In this document: piece by piece, positions 34,490 through 46,129 of the stretch
Layout: the number at the start of each line of letters is the position of its first letter
How positions within the stretch are numbered: position 1 is the first letter of the stretch
NCBI GenBank assembly: GCA_018806985.1
Contig: JADANN010000251.1
Span: 1,511,501-1,575,500 of the forward strand
Reading direction: 5' to 3'
Length of the DNA: 64,000 bases
Source of the DNA: Angiostrongylus vasorum
Taxonomy: Eukaryota > Nematoda > Chromadorea > Rhabditida > Metastrongylidae
Notes under the pieces: model-generated
Databases searched by the model: none
What the model was told of the DNA's origin: nothing
The model's input: only the letters and a program-made list of their open reading frames with translations
Program-made: the position numbers and the translations under genes

Positions 34490-34770
34490 GAAAAAGGATA
34501 AAGCTCTCGGCGTTGATTAATCCTCAAGGGATGCACCAAGCACTCATCTTTATCAACGACAGTAAGAGGTGACTGAATGAATACCTGATCCATACACTGC
34601 CTCGCGGTGGCCCACCGTTGTATCGAGTCAGTGGTGCTATCCTCTCAGAGAGGTATGGTGCCAATTCTCCGACCCACGACGGATGTAAGGTTCGTTGAGC
34701 TTAAGGGCGCAATCGAACCCATGTGCAATGCAGGACACCGCTTACTATTGCGCTACACGCATCGCTGTCT
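34490..34770 (-). mobile_element. tRNA-derived SINE-1 (copy B)
   Basis: Counterpart of 8,395-8,670. B box GGGTTCGATTGCG and head GTAGCGCAATAGTAAG on the minus strand, tail toward 34,490 (AGCTCTCGGCGTTGATTAAT in inverse). Confidence 0.65.
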
Positions 34771-35323
34771 GAGTACCAAAAATGTGTGAAGTCAGCAACA
34801 GATTTTGGTTGCACAAGAGTGGACACCTGTACTATCACCTAATTTGTTTGCTATCTGTAACCCTACAAGCTCCTTATTTTTTATATAGTCTCCAGCACGA
34901 CTGGTATAGGATGACGAAAAGCCACGGAATTAAGTAGCGACTTAAACCTCGCGAATCAGTCAATAAAGAAGCAGTCATGCAGAAGTCTTAAACAGTGCGC
35001 GAAAATCAACCAACAAATTGGCTAGCAGCTACACATAGCAAGACATGAAACATCCTTTTTGCTAGCCCAAGTTGTTCGGAGAGAAAACATGATCGAGCAG
35101 ATATTCGGTAAAGCAGTTTAATAATGACGTTGGAGTCTAAATAACTCTTTCCACAATTGAATTTTCAATGGAGCCTTTTCAGCACTGACTATCTGTACAT
35201 CTGGATTGACTCTCAGAATTGGTGATCTTCGTGAGAAAAAGCACAGGTGTGATAGTGGAAAATGGTGATAGTGGAAGGAATAATGATATCAGTAGTTCCC
35301 ATGAGGTGCGCTTAGGTCATCTT

Positions 35324-36159
<836 letters not shown>

Positions 36160-36160
<1 letters not shown>

Positions 36161-36590
36161 CAAGAACTAACTATTTCCTTTCACACTTTTTGGTATCAGA
36201 ACGTTCGATACTTCCATGGGTGTTTTACATAAGAATGGTCTTCATTTAATTTCGGAAAACCTACTTTTGATCAGCCTCTGCCTTCATTAGGTCACTTACG
36301 AATTATCCTTTTCTTCACCTGACACGAGGATGTTAATGTGAATTTTGGTCTTCGATGATTGACGTTTTGGAGACCTTCACCTTCTTCGGAGCCGTTTTCT
36401 CCCCTCTAGAATTCTACTGGCTACCGAAACCCAGGCAACGGTCATGAAGATGCGCTCCTTGAAAGTTTTTCTGGCTGAAGCCGACACAGTATTCACTCAT
36501 TGTCTTACCCTATAGTCATCTAAGAAAACCTATGCCTCCTCATAATAGTTTACAAAGAACTGTATCTTGGACGAACTTCTTTCATTAACC
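36160..36590. other. Intergenic, nothing assignable
   Basis: Collinear with 9,260-9,640, with no supported exon. Confidence 0.4.
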
Positions 36591-37180
36591 AGCTAACACG
36601 AAATTGTTACAAAAAATTTTTTCGACATTCGACGTCCTCGTTTTTTTTAGGAGCTGTAGTGACTTTAGTTGATTGTCCAATCAACAGAGACAACCAGACA
36701 ACACCAGCTGTTCTGGCATCGCTGACTGAGCATAGGCCATTTGAGCGGGTGATCCACTCCATCGGATGGGATTCGATAAGACAATGAGCATCCACGTCGC
36801 CACAACGAACGGATGTGGGGATCGACTCCGATCAATCTCGCTTGGGAAATGACGAAGACATTGAAACATTAGTCGAATAAGTTTTTTTTATCAACCTCGA
36901 ATACAAGAAGATATGAATTATTTATGCCGAGGTTTAATAAAAGTCGGTTTTTGAGATATTTTTAAGCTAATTGCCTGCTAATGAAGTAGCAACTGCAGCA
37001 GAACACCCGTTCTGTATAAAAAGTCGGCGCCAAATGAGTTTACTTCATTCGAGTGGTGCTTCTCCTCACTGAATTCGATTCGGAGCTGCAACGAAGGCGA
37101 GGACAGGTTGTGAACAATCGGCCGAATCAATCGAGCCTTGAAGAAAACGAAGATGTCGAAGCGTTAGCTGAATAAATCTT
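36590..37180. repeat. Fold-back repeats with hammerhead-like ends (copy B)
   Basis: Counterpart of 9,640-10,260. Degraded plus-sense ends ACATTGAAACATTAGTCGAA (~36,858) and GATGTCGAAGCGTTAGCTGA (~37,150), with the box TTATGCCGAGGTTTAATA at ~36,923. Confidence 0.45.
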
Positions 37181-38470
37181 TTTTGCCAACATTGTTTCTG
37201 AGTGGTGGTAAGTGTGATCGCTCCATGGTATCACGTATACTATTCGAACAACACGGGCAGTGTTCTTGAAAACTGAAGCAGAAGGCGGAATTAGTACAAT
37301 TACGATAGCCTAAATGTAAGCGATGCTCACGGAAACTGGGATAAACTGGACAATTGATAGTCATTTGTTAAACGTGTGTTTCTCCCAAACAATTTACCAC
37401 CAAACTATGGCTTTAACAAGCTCCAAGGTGTCGCACTGCAAGGTAAAGTGTGGAATTCATCTCCCAGGAAGGTTCCTATGTTGAGAAGAAGAACTAAGGC
37501 TAAGGCTGCGCAAGGAACAGTTCTATCCTACCAACACAGTTATCAGCTGGAAGCTGGTAGTAACTTGAAAAAAGCACAAGCAAGTCTTTTCAGAGTCCAT
37601 CGAAGGAAAAAAGTTGCTCTAGAAAGGCTCTCGTGACTCTTCGTGGTTCACGAAGAGCAGCCATTCAAGCAAGTAAGCAAGTTCGTGTTTGTGCGTTCGT
37701 TCGGATAAAATTATGTGGACAGACGCTCGGCAATGTCAACTTCGTTGTGCGGCAAGTGTAAACAGCTGAATCGTTTACATCGGCACTTGTATGTCCTTTC
37801 CTTCTCTGAAATCAACTCGGTAATTATTAATGAAAGCAGAAATTTTCGTGAGGTGAAATACGCTTTTGTAAAAACATCCGTCTTTATTGAAAAAAAATAC
37901 AATCATTGGAAAATATTGCTATAAATTCCTACAACAGCGCTTGGACCAGGTCTTTTCTTCAAAAGTGGAAGAGAAAGGCAGAGCATCTGCGACTATTTTC
38001 AGTGATTTAGAAAGTGAAAAAAAGCTGTTAAGAGAAATGCATTAGAAAAATCCGCTTCCTTCGTGAAGGATAAAATTAGGTGAATAGAGTAGAAAGTGCA
38101 GACGATGTGGTAGTTCTCGTTGAACAACTTAGAAGACATGTATTTCCAACGTTGATGACCGACTTTCTTAATGTTGTCCATTGTTCGGTTTTAAGATACC
38201 ATTCTTCTTTTTATAGCATATTTAAAAGTTAATACTTATTGACTTGTTGCTGAGATGAAGAATAACTGCGAAGTATGTTTCGCACGATGTTTGAGGAGAA
38301 ATCAGAAGTTCAGCGCCAACATGAGCCTAATCGTCGCAGGTACCTAAAGAACCACCGTCGGTACAATATCTTTCAGTTTAATTAACAATTGTAGAAGTCA
38401 TGCTTTGTGAGAGCAATGCAACTGGCTTTGTTTTGTTGTTTAGGCCAAGTGGGAAATTAGAACACGTCTC
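37180..38470. other. Conserved with copy A, no gene assigned
   Basis: Counterpart of 10,260-11,440. A diverged relative may lie at 56,510-57,370. Frames are not conserved. Confidence 0.35.
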
Positions 38471-38478
38471 AACAAACC

Positions 38479-38933
38479 TCAAAGGGCAAAGCTTTTGAGC
38501 ACTGCTAAAGCAATAGCAATAACGGGAACAACAGCCCAGGAAAGCATTGCGTCAACGAGATTTAGCGCGGATTGATTTAACACGGCGATCTGATCAAATA
38601 TACTAACTGTGGCGATATATAAATACGGGAACATGAAGGCAAATGTGAATATCATGATAGGAAACAGGCTTCCCATCAATAAAAATTTGTGAATGATGAA
38701 TGACAGTTTTCAAAAGGAAAACATTAGCAAATAATTCCTTACTTGTTTTTCTCGTCTTTTCCTCCATCTCGCACTTCATATTCTCGTAAAAAGAGATTGT
38801 TTAACGAATGACTTAAAAACCTGAAAACCATCAGTGAAATTATTAGCCGCGCTCTTTCCTTAATGCAAGAGCTGCTCCAGAAGGCGAGTACCGCAGTAAG
38901 ACGTATGTTCATTACGCGGGCGGGGTAATACAC
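38479..38933 (-). CDS. Second receptor-like gene, 3' exons (partial)
   Basis: Minus strand. The last block (38,479-38,679) encodes two hydrophobic helices, LFPIMIFTFAFMFPYLYIATV and WAVVPVIAIALAVL, ending KSFAL and stop, like TM6/TM7 of a nematode 7TM receptor. Upstream (38,739-38,933) is YYPARVMNIRLTAVLAFW, another helix, then RLIISLMVFRFLSHSLNNLF and a charged tail. No canonical junction joining the blocks was found, so the model is partial. Copy A (11,450-12,100) and a third copy (57,380-57,730) are broken; this is the best-preserved one. Its class differs from receptors A-D and was not identified. Confidence 0.4.
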
Positions 38934-39556
38934 CCAGACGTCGGGTCAACACGTCTTCATAGAGAATCGACTAGACAAGGAAAATCTTCAAGCAGCAGCC
39001 GAACTCACAATAAAGGACTAGAACATCTTCATGGATGATGGAGGCAAGAAAGCGAATCGAATTCATGAAGTGGTATCCAAAGAGTACTGCAGATGTATGA
39101 CGAGTGACGTAATAAAAATTAAAAAATAAAAAAGAGCAGAACTGACAAGTGTCCTTACTTCGGGACCTATATAAAGATAGGTGGAAGAAAGTTGGCAGTT
39201 CAATCACAGCTAGTGGTTAACAGTAATGCTTAACCTTCGTGGTACAGGTAAGGTTCTTTCAAGCCATTCGGCGACAATACCGTTCAAACCAGAGCAGTAT
39301 TTCTATCGAGGACATTCTCTATAAATTTACACTTTTTTCAACTTTTTCAATTTTCACTCACCACTTTTTTTTGCATTTGGCTGAGAAGCGGCCTTTAGGT
39401 CCGTCGTATAATAGCAGCTGTACACCTATGAAATTAAATGGTTGACTCGATACCCTGTGGTCTTTCTCGTGTTATCATTTGCGCGATAAAAAAACAGAGG
39501 CTGGAAAATGTCTGCTTTCATTCGGCATTTAAAGTCACTACTAGCCATTTCTGCTC

Positions 39557-39559
39557 ATT

Positions 39560-39603
<44 letters not shown>

Positions 39604-39605
39604 TC
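39557..39605 (+). repeat. CTTT microsatellite (copy B only)
   Basis: About 12 perfect CTTT units. The aligned copy A position (about 12,630) has only a short T-rich run. Confidence 0.9.
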
Positions 39606-39780
39606 ATCTTGTGTTAGCGCTTCTTCTTCATTCTTCATGCTTGGCTTGTTATTATACATGAGACGTGCTGCTTATATTCCATTATAGGTGCCAATTTCTC
39701 ACTGTCAGTACAATCTCTTACTCCTAATGTTTTCCAGATTCCGTTTTTCTATTCTTGTTTATATTGTGCATACGAATAAA

Positions 39781-40110
39781 TGTCTAATTAACCAAGTTTG
39801 AGGTGCACCGCTTGGTGAGCAATGAAGGTCGTGGCCACTCTACCATCGCATGGCACGCACTTCGCTTGAACGTTGAATACATTATATATGCGACGAGGCA
39901 CAATGGGTTCAGTGTTCTTCGATCCATTAGGAAAATTAGTATAGGAGTCGCGCCACGATCGCGTTTAACAGTTATCATGGAGGCGATTGCATTCATCACT
40001 TACAATGACGTGTGAGCGGTTATTGATGTATGACGCCAGTGCTTTTTTACTTCCAGATATGTCTGGTGCCAATGTGCCGATGTTGGAGTGAATTAACGGT
40101 TGGTCGCATA
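39781..40110 (+). repeat. SL1-like 22-mer plus retrocopy-like block, copy B
   Basis: Positions 39,781-39,802 match the 22-nt nematode SL1 leader at 19 of 22 positions (TGTCTAATTAACCAAGTTTG then AG). The following block has an open frame (39,803-40,015) whose copy A partner is frameshifted. 40,025-40,110 is a SINE-1-like tail. This could be a reverse-transcribed, trans-spliced transcript. Confidence 0.4.
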
Positions 40111-40304
40111 ATCTTCTCGTTGTTTAAATTTCTTATTCCGGCATTACGAAGAAAGTGAAGACCATTTTGTTTGAGTAGAAGTGCAAGACACCACGAAGAA
40201 ATGCGAAAGAAATAAATCCTTAACTTTTCAAAATATGTACCGATATCAAGTAGAACTAAGTGGTTATAACCACTGCTCTTAACTATTGCCTTTTCACATC
40301 ACTG

Positions 40305-41267
40305 TACAGCATTATTTTTTCCCCCATCGGAATACAGTGGGAACAAATCACGGCATACATATGGCACTCCATAAGCTAAGCACCCCGGAACTCAGTTCAT
40401 CACACCACCCACGCGAAGCAACGCCAAATGGATCTCAGATAAGAAAAGAATGGTTAACACTTTAGATTTCCAAAGAAGATAGTAAACAGAAGAGCAGAGA
40501 TCCGACAAAATTCGGAAATGCTTCGGTCATGGGCAGTTATGGGGTGTGGCTTGCCTGAACTGCCTGCAATTTGCAAAACTGAACTGATCCAGTTAGCCGC
40601 CTGGCTCTTTTCGTTGTCCAAAACCACTCGGATGCTCTGTTCAGGTCGCGGGGAAAACCTGGACCGATTGGAAAGAACCTCATATCAGGGATTAAGCTGC
40701 AAGGCACGATCTTGACCACTGAAGAATGGAAAGGTTTTAGAAAATTAAGAAATCTTTTTTTCCCAGAGTCTGCAGAGTTTTAATAAGCTCACACTAACTT
40801 CCGGAAAATGAAGATTTGATTTTTTGTGTGGAGTGATTGACCACGTATCAAAGCACTTGTGTTCAAAATTTATCAACGATGAAAGGATCGATAAAATATT
40901 ATGCAAGAAGTAAGATTTGCAAAAACGAATATCCTTGGAACTACTCTAGGTTACAAGGCAAGTCATTCCATTCGAATTTGTTGAGGTCTCCATTGTTTCA
41001 ACAGTACGCTCTTCTTCTAGGCACCTCCATAATGATAAAATTGTTGTGCTGTGCATTAAAGAACTGTGATGATCCAACAAAATTAATGACGACAGCAATG
41101 GTGGAGCTTCATGAAAGATGGAGTGCTTGCAATTAACAGAAGGGAAGCAGTTTGGACAATTTGGGTAATGTGGGTAGTTTGATGGAAGATGCTAGGGTAA
41201 AGTGCTTCCAGTTTGTTTGTTCACTCTGTGGTTTTTCGTAAATCTTCACCGGTTTGGGTTTATTACT
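40305..41267. other. Conserved block, coding status unclear (copy B)
   Basis: Counterpart of 15,165-16,150. The plus frame 40,837-41,136 ends KNCDDPTKLMTT…ELHERWSACN; the frame 40,518-40,715 is lost in copy A. Not recognised. Confidence 0.3.
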
Positions 41268-41314
41268 ATACCATTGACATTTCAGTAGCTTCAGAATACT
41301 TCCACGTATTGACC
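41267..41314 (-). CDS. Possible terminal exon of an unrecognised gene (copy B)
   Basis: Acceptor TTTGTTTCAG, then VNTWKYSEATEMSMV and TAG. Compared with copy A (16,151-16,200), silent differences dominate, but the upstream frame here is interrupted. Confidence 0.35.
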
Positions 41315-41464
41315 TGAAACAAAGAATGTTTTAGTAAAAACATCTGAAATCAACAAAGTAGATCTTATTTGGTTATGTTTTTTTGGCAAAACAAAGCAAC
41401 TACCATTGAAAAAAAATCCTATGCACTACCCTCGTTTGGTATAGCAATACTAGTTATTTAACTT

Positions 41465-41722
41465 TAATGATGCTGAGATATTTGCAAAACTCCGGACCGC
41501 AGGTGTCAACGGTGGGGAACGAACGCGCTATTGTCCTTTCCGGGGGAGTAGCGCGCTCACCACCACACCATGCAGGTCGCTTCGTTTCGCCTGTCTCTCA
41601 GCTAGTTCTATTGATCTTTTTGCGGTCCGGAGTTTTGCAAATATCTCAGCATCATTAAAGTTATATTTCGCAATACATACCCTGCCGCTAGAAAGAGTAG
41701 GCAGTGAATAATAAGTCAAAAT
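41465..41722. mobile_element. Fold-back SINE-2, copy B only
   Basis: The left arm 41,465-41,501 and right arm 41,621-41,657 are perfect inverted repeats of 37 nt (TAATGATGCTGAGATATTTG…). Between them is the SINE-2 core (GGGGAACGAACGCGCTATTG, TCTCTCAGCTAGTTCTATTG). The flanks TAGTTATTTA (41,451-41,460 and 41,723-41,732) form a target duplication, imperfectly extendable to 14 nt. Copy A is uninterrupted at about 16,345. Confidence 0.75.
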
Positions 41723-41864
41723 TAGTTATTTAATTTCCACTTGAATGACCTGACTACATGTAGGACGTTGGGCTTAAATTCTCCGTATTTCTTCGGGTTC
41801 CTAGATGTGTAAGAAATAATATAAAACCACAGATGTGAAGATCAGGTGGAGTGATTCCCAGGAC

Positions 41865-42150
41865 CGATCTTCTCTTAAGTTCGGCATTGATCAAATAATC
41901 CACTGTTTTTTGATGAGAAGGAACGACCTCGTTACTTTATTCTGTATTGACAAGCAAGCTAACGTTTCTGCTGATTTCGCTTTCTTTGGAGACTGGAAAG
42001 GTCATGTTGACTGCTTATCCAGCAGGACATTTTCATAACCAAAACGAAGAACATGCTAAACAAAGATTTCAATGTGATTGAAATGTCGATGAGATGAAAG
42101 CTGCCGAAACGTCTGCTTGCTTGTCAATAAAGAGCTAGGTGGAGTGCCTT
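41865..42150. repeat. Small inverted PLE-end repeat (copy B)
   Basis: The box GTTCGGCATTGATCAAAT (~41,879) and a minus-sense end AGCAAGCTAACGTTTCTGCT (~41,951) face the plus-sense end GCTGCCGAAACGTCTGCTTG then CTTGTCAATAAAG (~42,098). Only ~285 bp, with no coding sequence. Confidence 0.5.
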
Positions 42151-42239
42151 TTGCTTTGGATGAGTTTATAAATCTGTACAAAATGAGAATGAGATTTTGG
42201 TGAAATTATTGATGTGGTCTGGTTTGAATTTATGAAATG

Positions 42240-42600
42240 TTGCTTTAAATTTTGCAGCGCAGTTGTAGTGAAGCCGTACAGCACGAGTACGGCGCTGGCC
42301 CGACTCTGCACCGAGCTCACCAAGCCGTTCACCTCGCGGGGTCGGGCAACTGGTACCACACTTGTCTGGGAACAACGCAATCACTGCAATCCAAATAGGA
42401 TCACTAGCCCCATTATCGCAGGTCTTCAAGGGAGAATTGACACGACCAGCACTGAACGATATTCATTAAGAAGACAACAATCCTTAAGCACCAGCCGTAC
42501 CCAAAAACGAAAAACTTCAAGACCTTCGTGGATGATGGAATTCGAAGAAACGAATCGAAAGCAACAAGTTCTGGGATCCACGGTGTATATATCACATCGG
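42240..42600. repeat. SINE-1 piece and conserved downstream block (copy B)
   Basis: 42,255-42,375 is plus-oriented SINE-1 (GGTCGGGCAACTGGTACCAC, ACTTGTCTGGGAAC). 42,440-42,590 is the block shared with 17,290-17,430. Confidence 0.45.
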
Positions 42601-42649
42601 ATCGGTAAATAATAGTGAATAATTCTGGGCTAAACTATCTCCACAAAAA

Positions 42650-45600
42650 CTACAAACTCCAATGCAGTGTTGTTATTCGCAAACGCATCCTTTCATTGAA
42701 GGTAACCGGCCTGATTTTTTCCCATTCGAAATTTCTTATATCTTTCCTAACAAAGAATAAACTATAAATACCTAAATGTACCTGTTGAAGCAGATAGATA
42801 TAAGTGCATTTGCACCATTATAAAGAATCCACGGCAAACTGGTCCAAAAGAAGGTGATCGGATTTGCGTCAAACAGAGGCTCCAAGAATCGCCACAGAAT
42901 AAAAGTCGACGTACAGAACACACAGTACATGAATACCTTAAATTGCTTAGTGAAAATGAATTCATTTCAAACACTCAAATTGATGCTGAAAATGAAGTGC
43001 AAAAAAAACTAAAGAAAATATATAACCCACGGTTACGGTGACGGCATTTTCCATTCCTTTTGTAATGCTCTAAAAGACTTCATTTCACAAACGACGTTTT
43101 TCTTTGGATTAAAAAACAACCCAAGGAGTATAACCATAATGATGCCGAGATATTTGCAAAACTCTGGACCGCATGTTTCTGCGACGAGGAACGAACCCTC
43201 TATTAACTTCAACGAAGCTAAGATATTTGCAAAAATCTGGACCGCAGGTGCCTATAGTGGGGAACGAACGCGCTATTGTCCTTTCCGGGGAGTAACGCGT
43301 TCACCACCACACCATGCGGGTCCTTCGTTTCGCCTGTCTCTCAGCTAGTTCTATCGATCTTTTGCCATCAGCAATCACCCGTCAACGGGATTGATCAGGG
43401 GAGCCCATATCGGCATTGAACCCAGTTAAGCTGAGGCTGTAGTTGAGACCACAATAATTATTTTTTTATTTTCTACCTACCACAATTTTCACGGCAGCAT
43501 GTTATACGAAATACAACCACAACGATGCTGAGGTATTTGTTGAAGTGGGCTCCCGAGATCAATCACGTTGACGGGTGATTGCTTAGGGGCACTGATCGCA
43601 CATTGGCACTTAAGTGCTGTGGAAAAACGAAAAAACAAGACTGGAACAATGTTTTGACCCCACCTTTGTTTTTAAAGTGTAAAAAATTATTGAATAACAG
43701 ACGATTGAGCACAGAATAAACGGAACAACTGAATAGTCGTCTAAACAAGCACGTCATTAGTGAAATTTAGAAAGTAAATCGATAATAGCAACAAACTTTT
43801 CTTAAGTCTACATGTGCAGGGAAAAAAGTTGCCAACACTTTCTATTTACAATGTTGACCTTTTATTTTCTGTCTACCATAATTTTTCACGGCAGGGTGCG
43901 ATGTGAATTACAATCACAACGATGTTCACTTATTCGCAAAACTTGGGCCACCGGCCGGATCAAACCACACTTTCCCCTTCCAAGGGCTGCGCACTACACA
44001 CTGCGCCACCGGGACCCTTGCTCTGCGTTTCTCTCAGCTAGTTCTCTACCTAATGCTGCCATCAGCAATCATCCTCAGTTTCGATTTAGTTATGTACCAC
44101 TTGGAGCTACCAGTTCATGACTAATTGGAATAAGTTTCTTAGAAAAGTTTTCATTCAGTATAGATTCTTTTTATAAAGAAACACAGTTGTTTTCATACCA
44201 ATGAGAGAGAAAACTTCGCCGAATGGTAGCGATGTATCATAGTTCCATGAAAACCTTTTCCGATTAAATTTGTATCGAGACCATCTAGTCCACTGTAATA
44301 TAATGAAGACTGGGACCATCGAGTGAGCAAAAACAAAGATGATCTGGAAATATTTCCAGTGAGGGAAGAAGTAAATCGGAAGACTTCGTATTGCTTGGTG
44401 ATTCGTGATCGGAACACAGTCACCACCTCGTTTTTAAACAACACAGTATCTTGCTGACTAACCGTCCTGATTTTTCCTCTAAAGTATCTCATTTCATGAG
44501 TGGGAAACACAACACCGAGCAGTCGATGTATGGCGAGCAGTATGCCATAAATGCTTGACGAAATCCAAGCGCCGCTCAATACCGAGCCAAAAACACTGCA
44601 ATACTGGCAGATTTAAGAAATTTTAAGCTTACTGACTGGAAAATATCCGCTAAGAAACCTTCTTCATAGGAGGGATCTCGGTCAGGTTATCAGAAGGTAC
44701 GTAAACATTCTAAGGTGGCAGGTTAAATACGGGGCTAGTGTGATCACACAGTCACTATTAGGTACAGGTGGACTTTGAGAATGGATCGTTTCTGTGGCAG
44801 TTATACTTTTAGTATGAGTGTAAGCATTGACTATCAAACTGCCCATAGGTGGGCACAGCTCAAGGAGCAATACAAGGTGAGCGCTTCGTGGGTAAACAAT
44901 GGTGTTCTTCAAACTCAATGGACAACCGCAGTCCACTGAACTGCTCAAAGGAGTAAGAAATGCTAAGAAATGCCAATAAAGACCTCATTTATTCTGCAGT
45001 CGTTCAGCAATTAACGGGATTAATATAAAAGTGTCGACATATATGAGCCACTACCAACTAAACAATCACGGGGCACTCGTAATTTTCGAGCGAATGTAGT
45101 GCAGTGGTTAGAGAAGTCCTACTCCACAGACTGGATCCGGTCGGTCCTTCGACCTAATGCTCTAGGCACACCAATCTGTCTCTGCCTCCGGGTCGGCAAA
45201 TGAGTACCAGACTTGCTTACAAAAAAAAACATTGGCTTGATACATCTCTAGACTACCGCAAGTCATTCTATAGCCTAGATTTGTAATCATCTCTACGATG
45301 CTTGATGAATTCGAATACACGGCGCGTCCCATAGGGATTGCCCAACGCCAAACGTTTAGTCATCTTACTTTAAGTCATAATATCCACAAATTCTTGTTGT
45401 TGTTTTGAATTTAAACCTATTACCTAGGTTTTCTATCTCAACATATTTCATCTGCTTCACCCATCTCTCCGTTGACAGTAGAATGACATAAGCACGCACC
45501 AATAAGATCTACATTGTTCTTTGTTATGTGGAAGAGTGATTCAGTGCGTGACGTTTGCTCAAGAAACTTAAACTACATCATATTTTCTTTCAGAGTTTTA

Positions 45601-46128
45601 TTTTGAATCCTGACCATTGGCTCGGTGGTCATTCTGCTGCGCTCTTAGTATCAATTAAGACCTAGGCGCTAATGGTTCTTCTGAACCGATTGCCGTAATA
45701 AAGTTGAATGCATCCTCAGCAATCTATCAGCTCCGTACTCTCTTTCTTTTATCCATCTTTGTATGCATAAAAAAACTATGTTCACTCACTATGTTCAATA
45801 GATATGGCATTTCCCACTCCAACATCAACGACACACCACTGAACACATGTATCACGAGCTGTGCAATATCGCAGATTGATATGAAGAACATGATCTGGTA
45901 CGATGTCCACTTTGAAAAGTTCTCATGAAGTCGGATTGCCTTATAAAGATTGTTGATTGAGGTACGTGGTATGGTAGCTGTAGTACAGGAATAATGAGTG
46001 AAACTTACAATGGTAACAACAACGCTTAGCGTCAGGAACGATGTCGCGAGCACGGTATTGGTGAAACCGTACCAGAATGGTGGATAATGTGTATAGTCAA
46101 TCTTGTCGCCGAACTGCTCTCCTTCCAT
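42650..46128 (-). CDS. Receptor C: Srt-like 7TM chemoreceptor, complete exon set
   Basis: Eight exons: 46009-46128, 45790-45939, 44463-44603, ~44199-44418, 43664-43740, 43031-43069, 42782-42936 and 42650-42746; summed length 999 nt, so 332 residues. TM1 TVLATSFLTLSVVVTI; TM2 SYQIMFFISICDIAQLVIHV; TM3 with YCS and YGILLAIHRLLGVVFPTHE; TM4 QIIFVFAHSMVPVFII; loop with FSWNYDTSLPFGEVF; TM5 VVPFILCSIVCYSIIFYT; loop-3 exon SITKGMENAVTVT; TM6 VFMYCVFCTSTFILW; TM7 LPWILYNGANALISICFN; C-tail KDIRNFEWEKIRPVTF. The W-x-YD loop and YCS/NR-like TM3 resemble family Srt, but Srx cannot be excluded. Odd point: the acceptor expected before exon 4 reads AC instead of AG, and no alternative AG restores frame. 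Other junctions are canonical. Exon 3 start is inferred from phase. Introns 2, 4 and 5 contain SINEs. Product: a chemosensory membrane receptor if splicing works. Confidence 0.65.
43136..43560 (-). mobile_element. Tandem SINE-2 copies in receptor C intron 5
   Basis: The start GATGCCGAGATATTTGCAAA (43,140) recurs as GAAGCTAAGATATTTGCAAA (~43,213), followed by the core GGGGAACGAACGCGCTATTG. The 3' block ATCACCCGTCAACGGGATTG (~43,374) and its inverse AATCACGTTGACGGGTGATT (43,560-43,580) bracket ~200 bp. Confidence 0.6.
43890..44070 (-). mobile_element. SINE-2 with clear tRNA-like head in receptor C intron 4
   Basis: The minus strand reads GGTGGCGCAGTGTGTAGTGC (A box), then GTGTGGTTTGATCCGGCCGG (B box), then GCCCAAGTTTTGCGAATAAG. 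This copy best shows that SINE-2 is tRNA-derived. Confidence 0.65.
45090..45350 (+). mobile_element. tRNA-derived SINE-1 in receptor C intron 2
   Basis: Head GTAGTGCAGTGGTTAGAGAA, B-box region CGGTCCTTCGACC, body GGCAAATGAGTACCAGACTT, tail GGCGCGTCCCATAGGGATTG. Confidence 0.65.
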
Positions 46129-46129
46129 C

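Noticed and set aside
39781..39890. SL RNA gene
   Set aside because: Only the 22-nt leader-like part matches. The sequence after GAG does not resemble an SL RNA body with an Sm site, so a retrocopy or chance is more likely.
43900..44060. tRNA gene candidate (A and B boxes on minus strand)
   Set aside because: The spacing fits a SINE head. No anticodon arm or full cloverleaf could be drawn, and related copies share the non-tRNA body.
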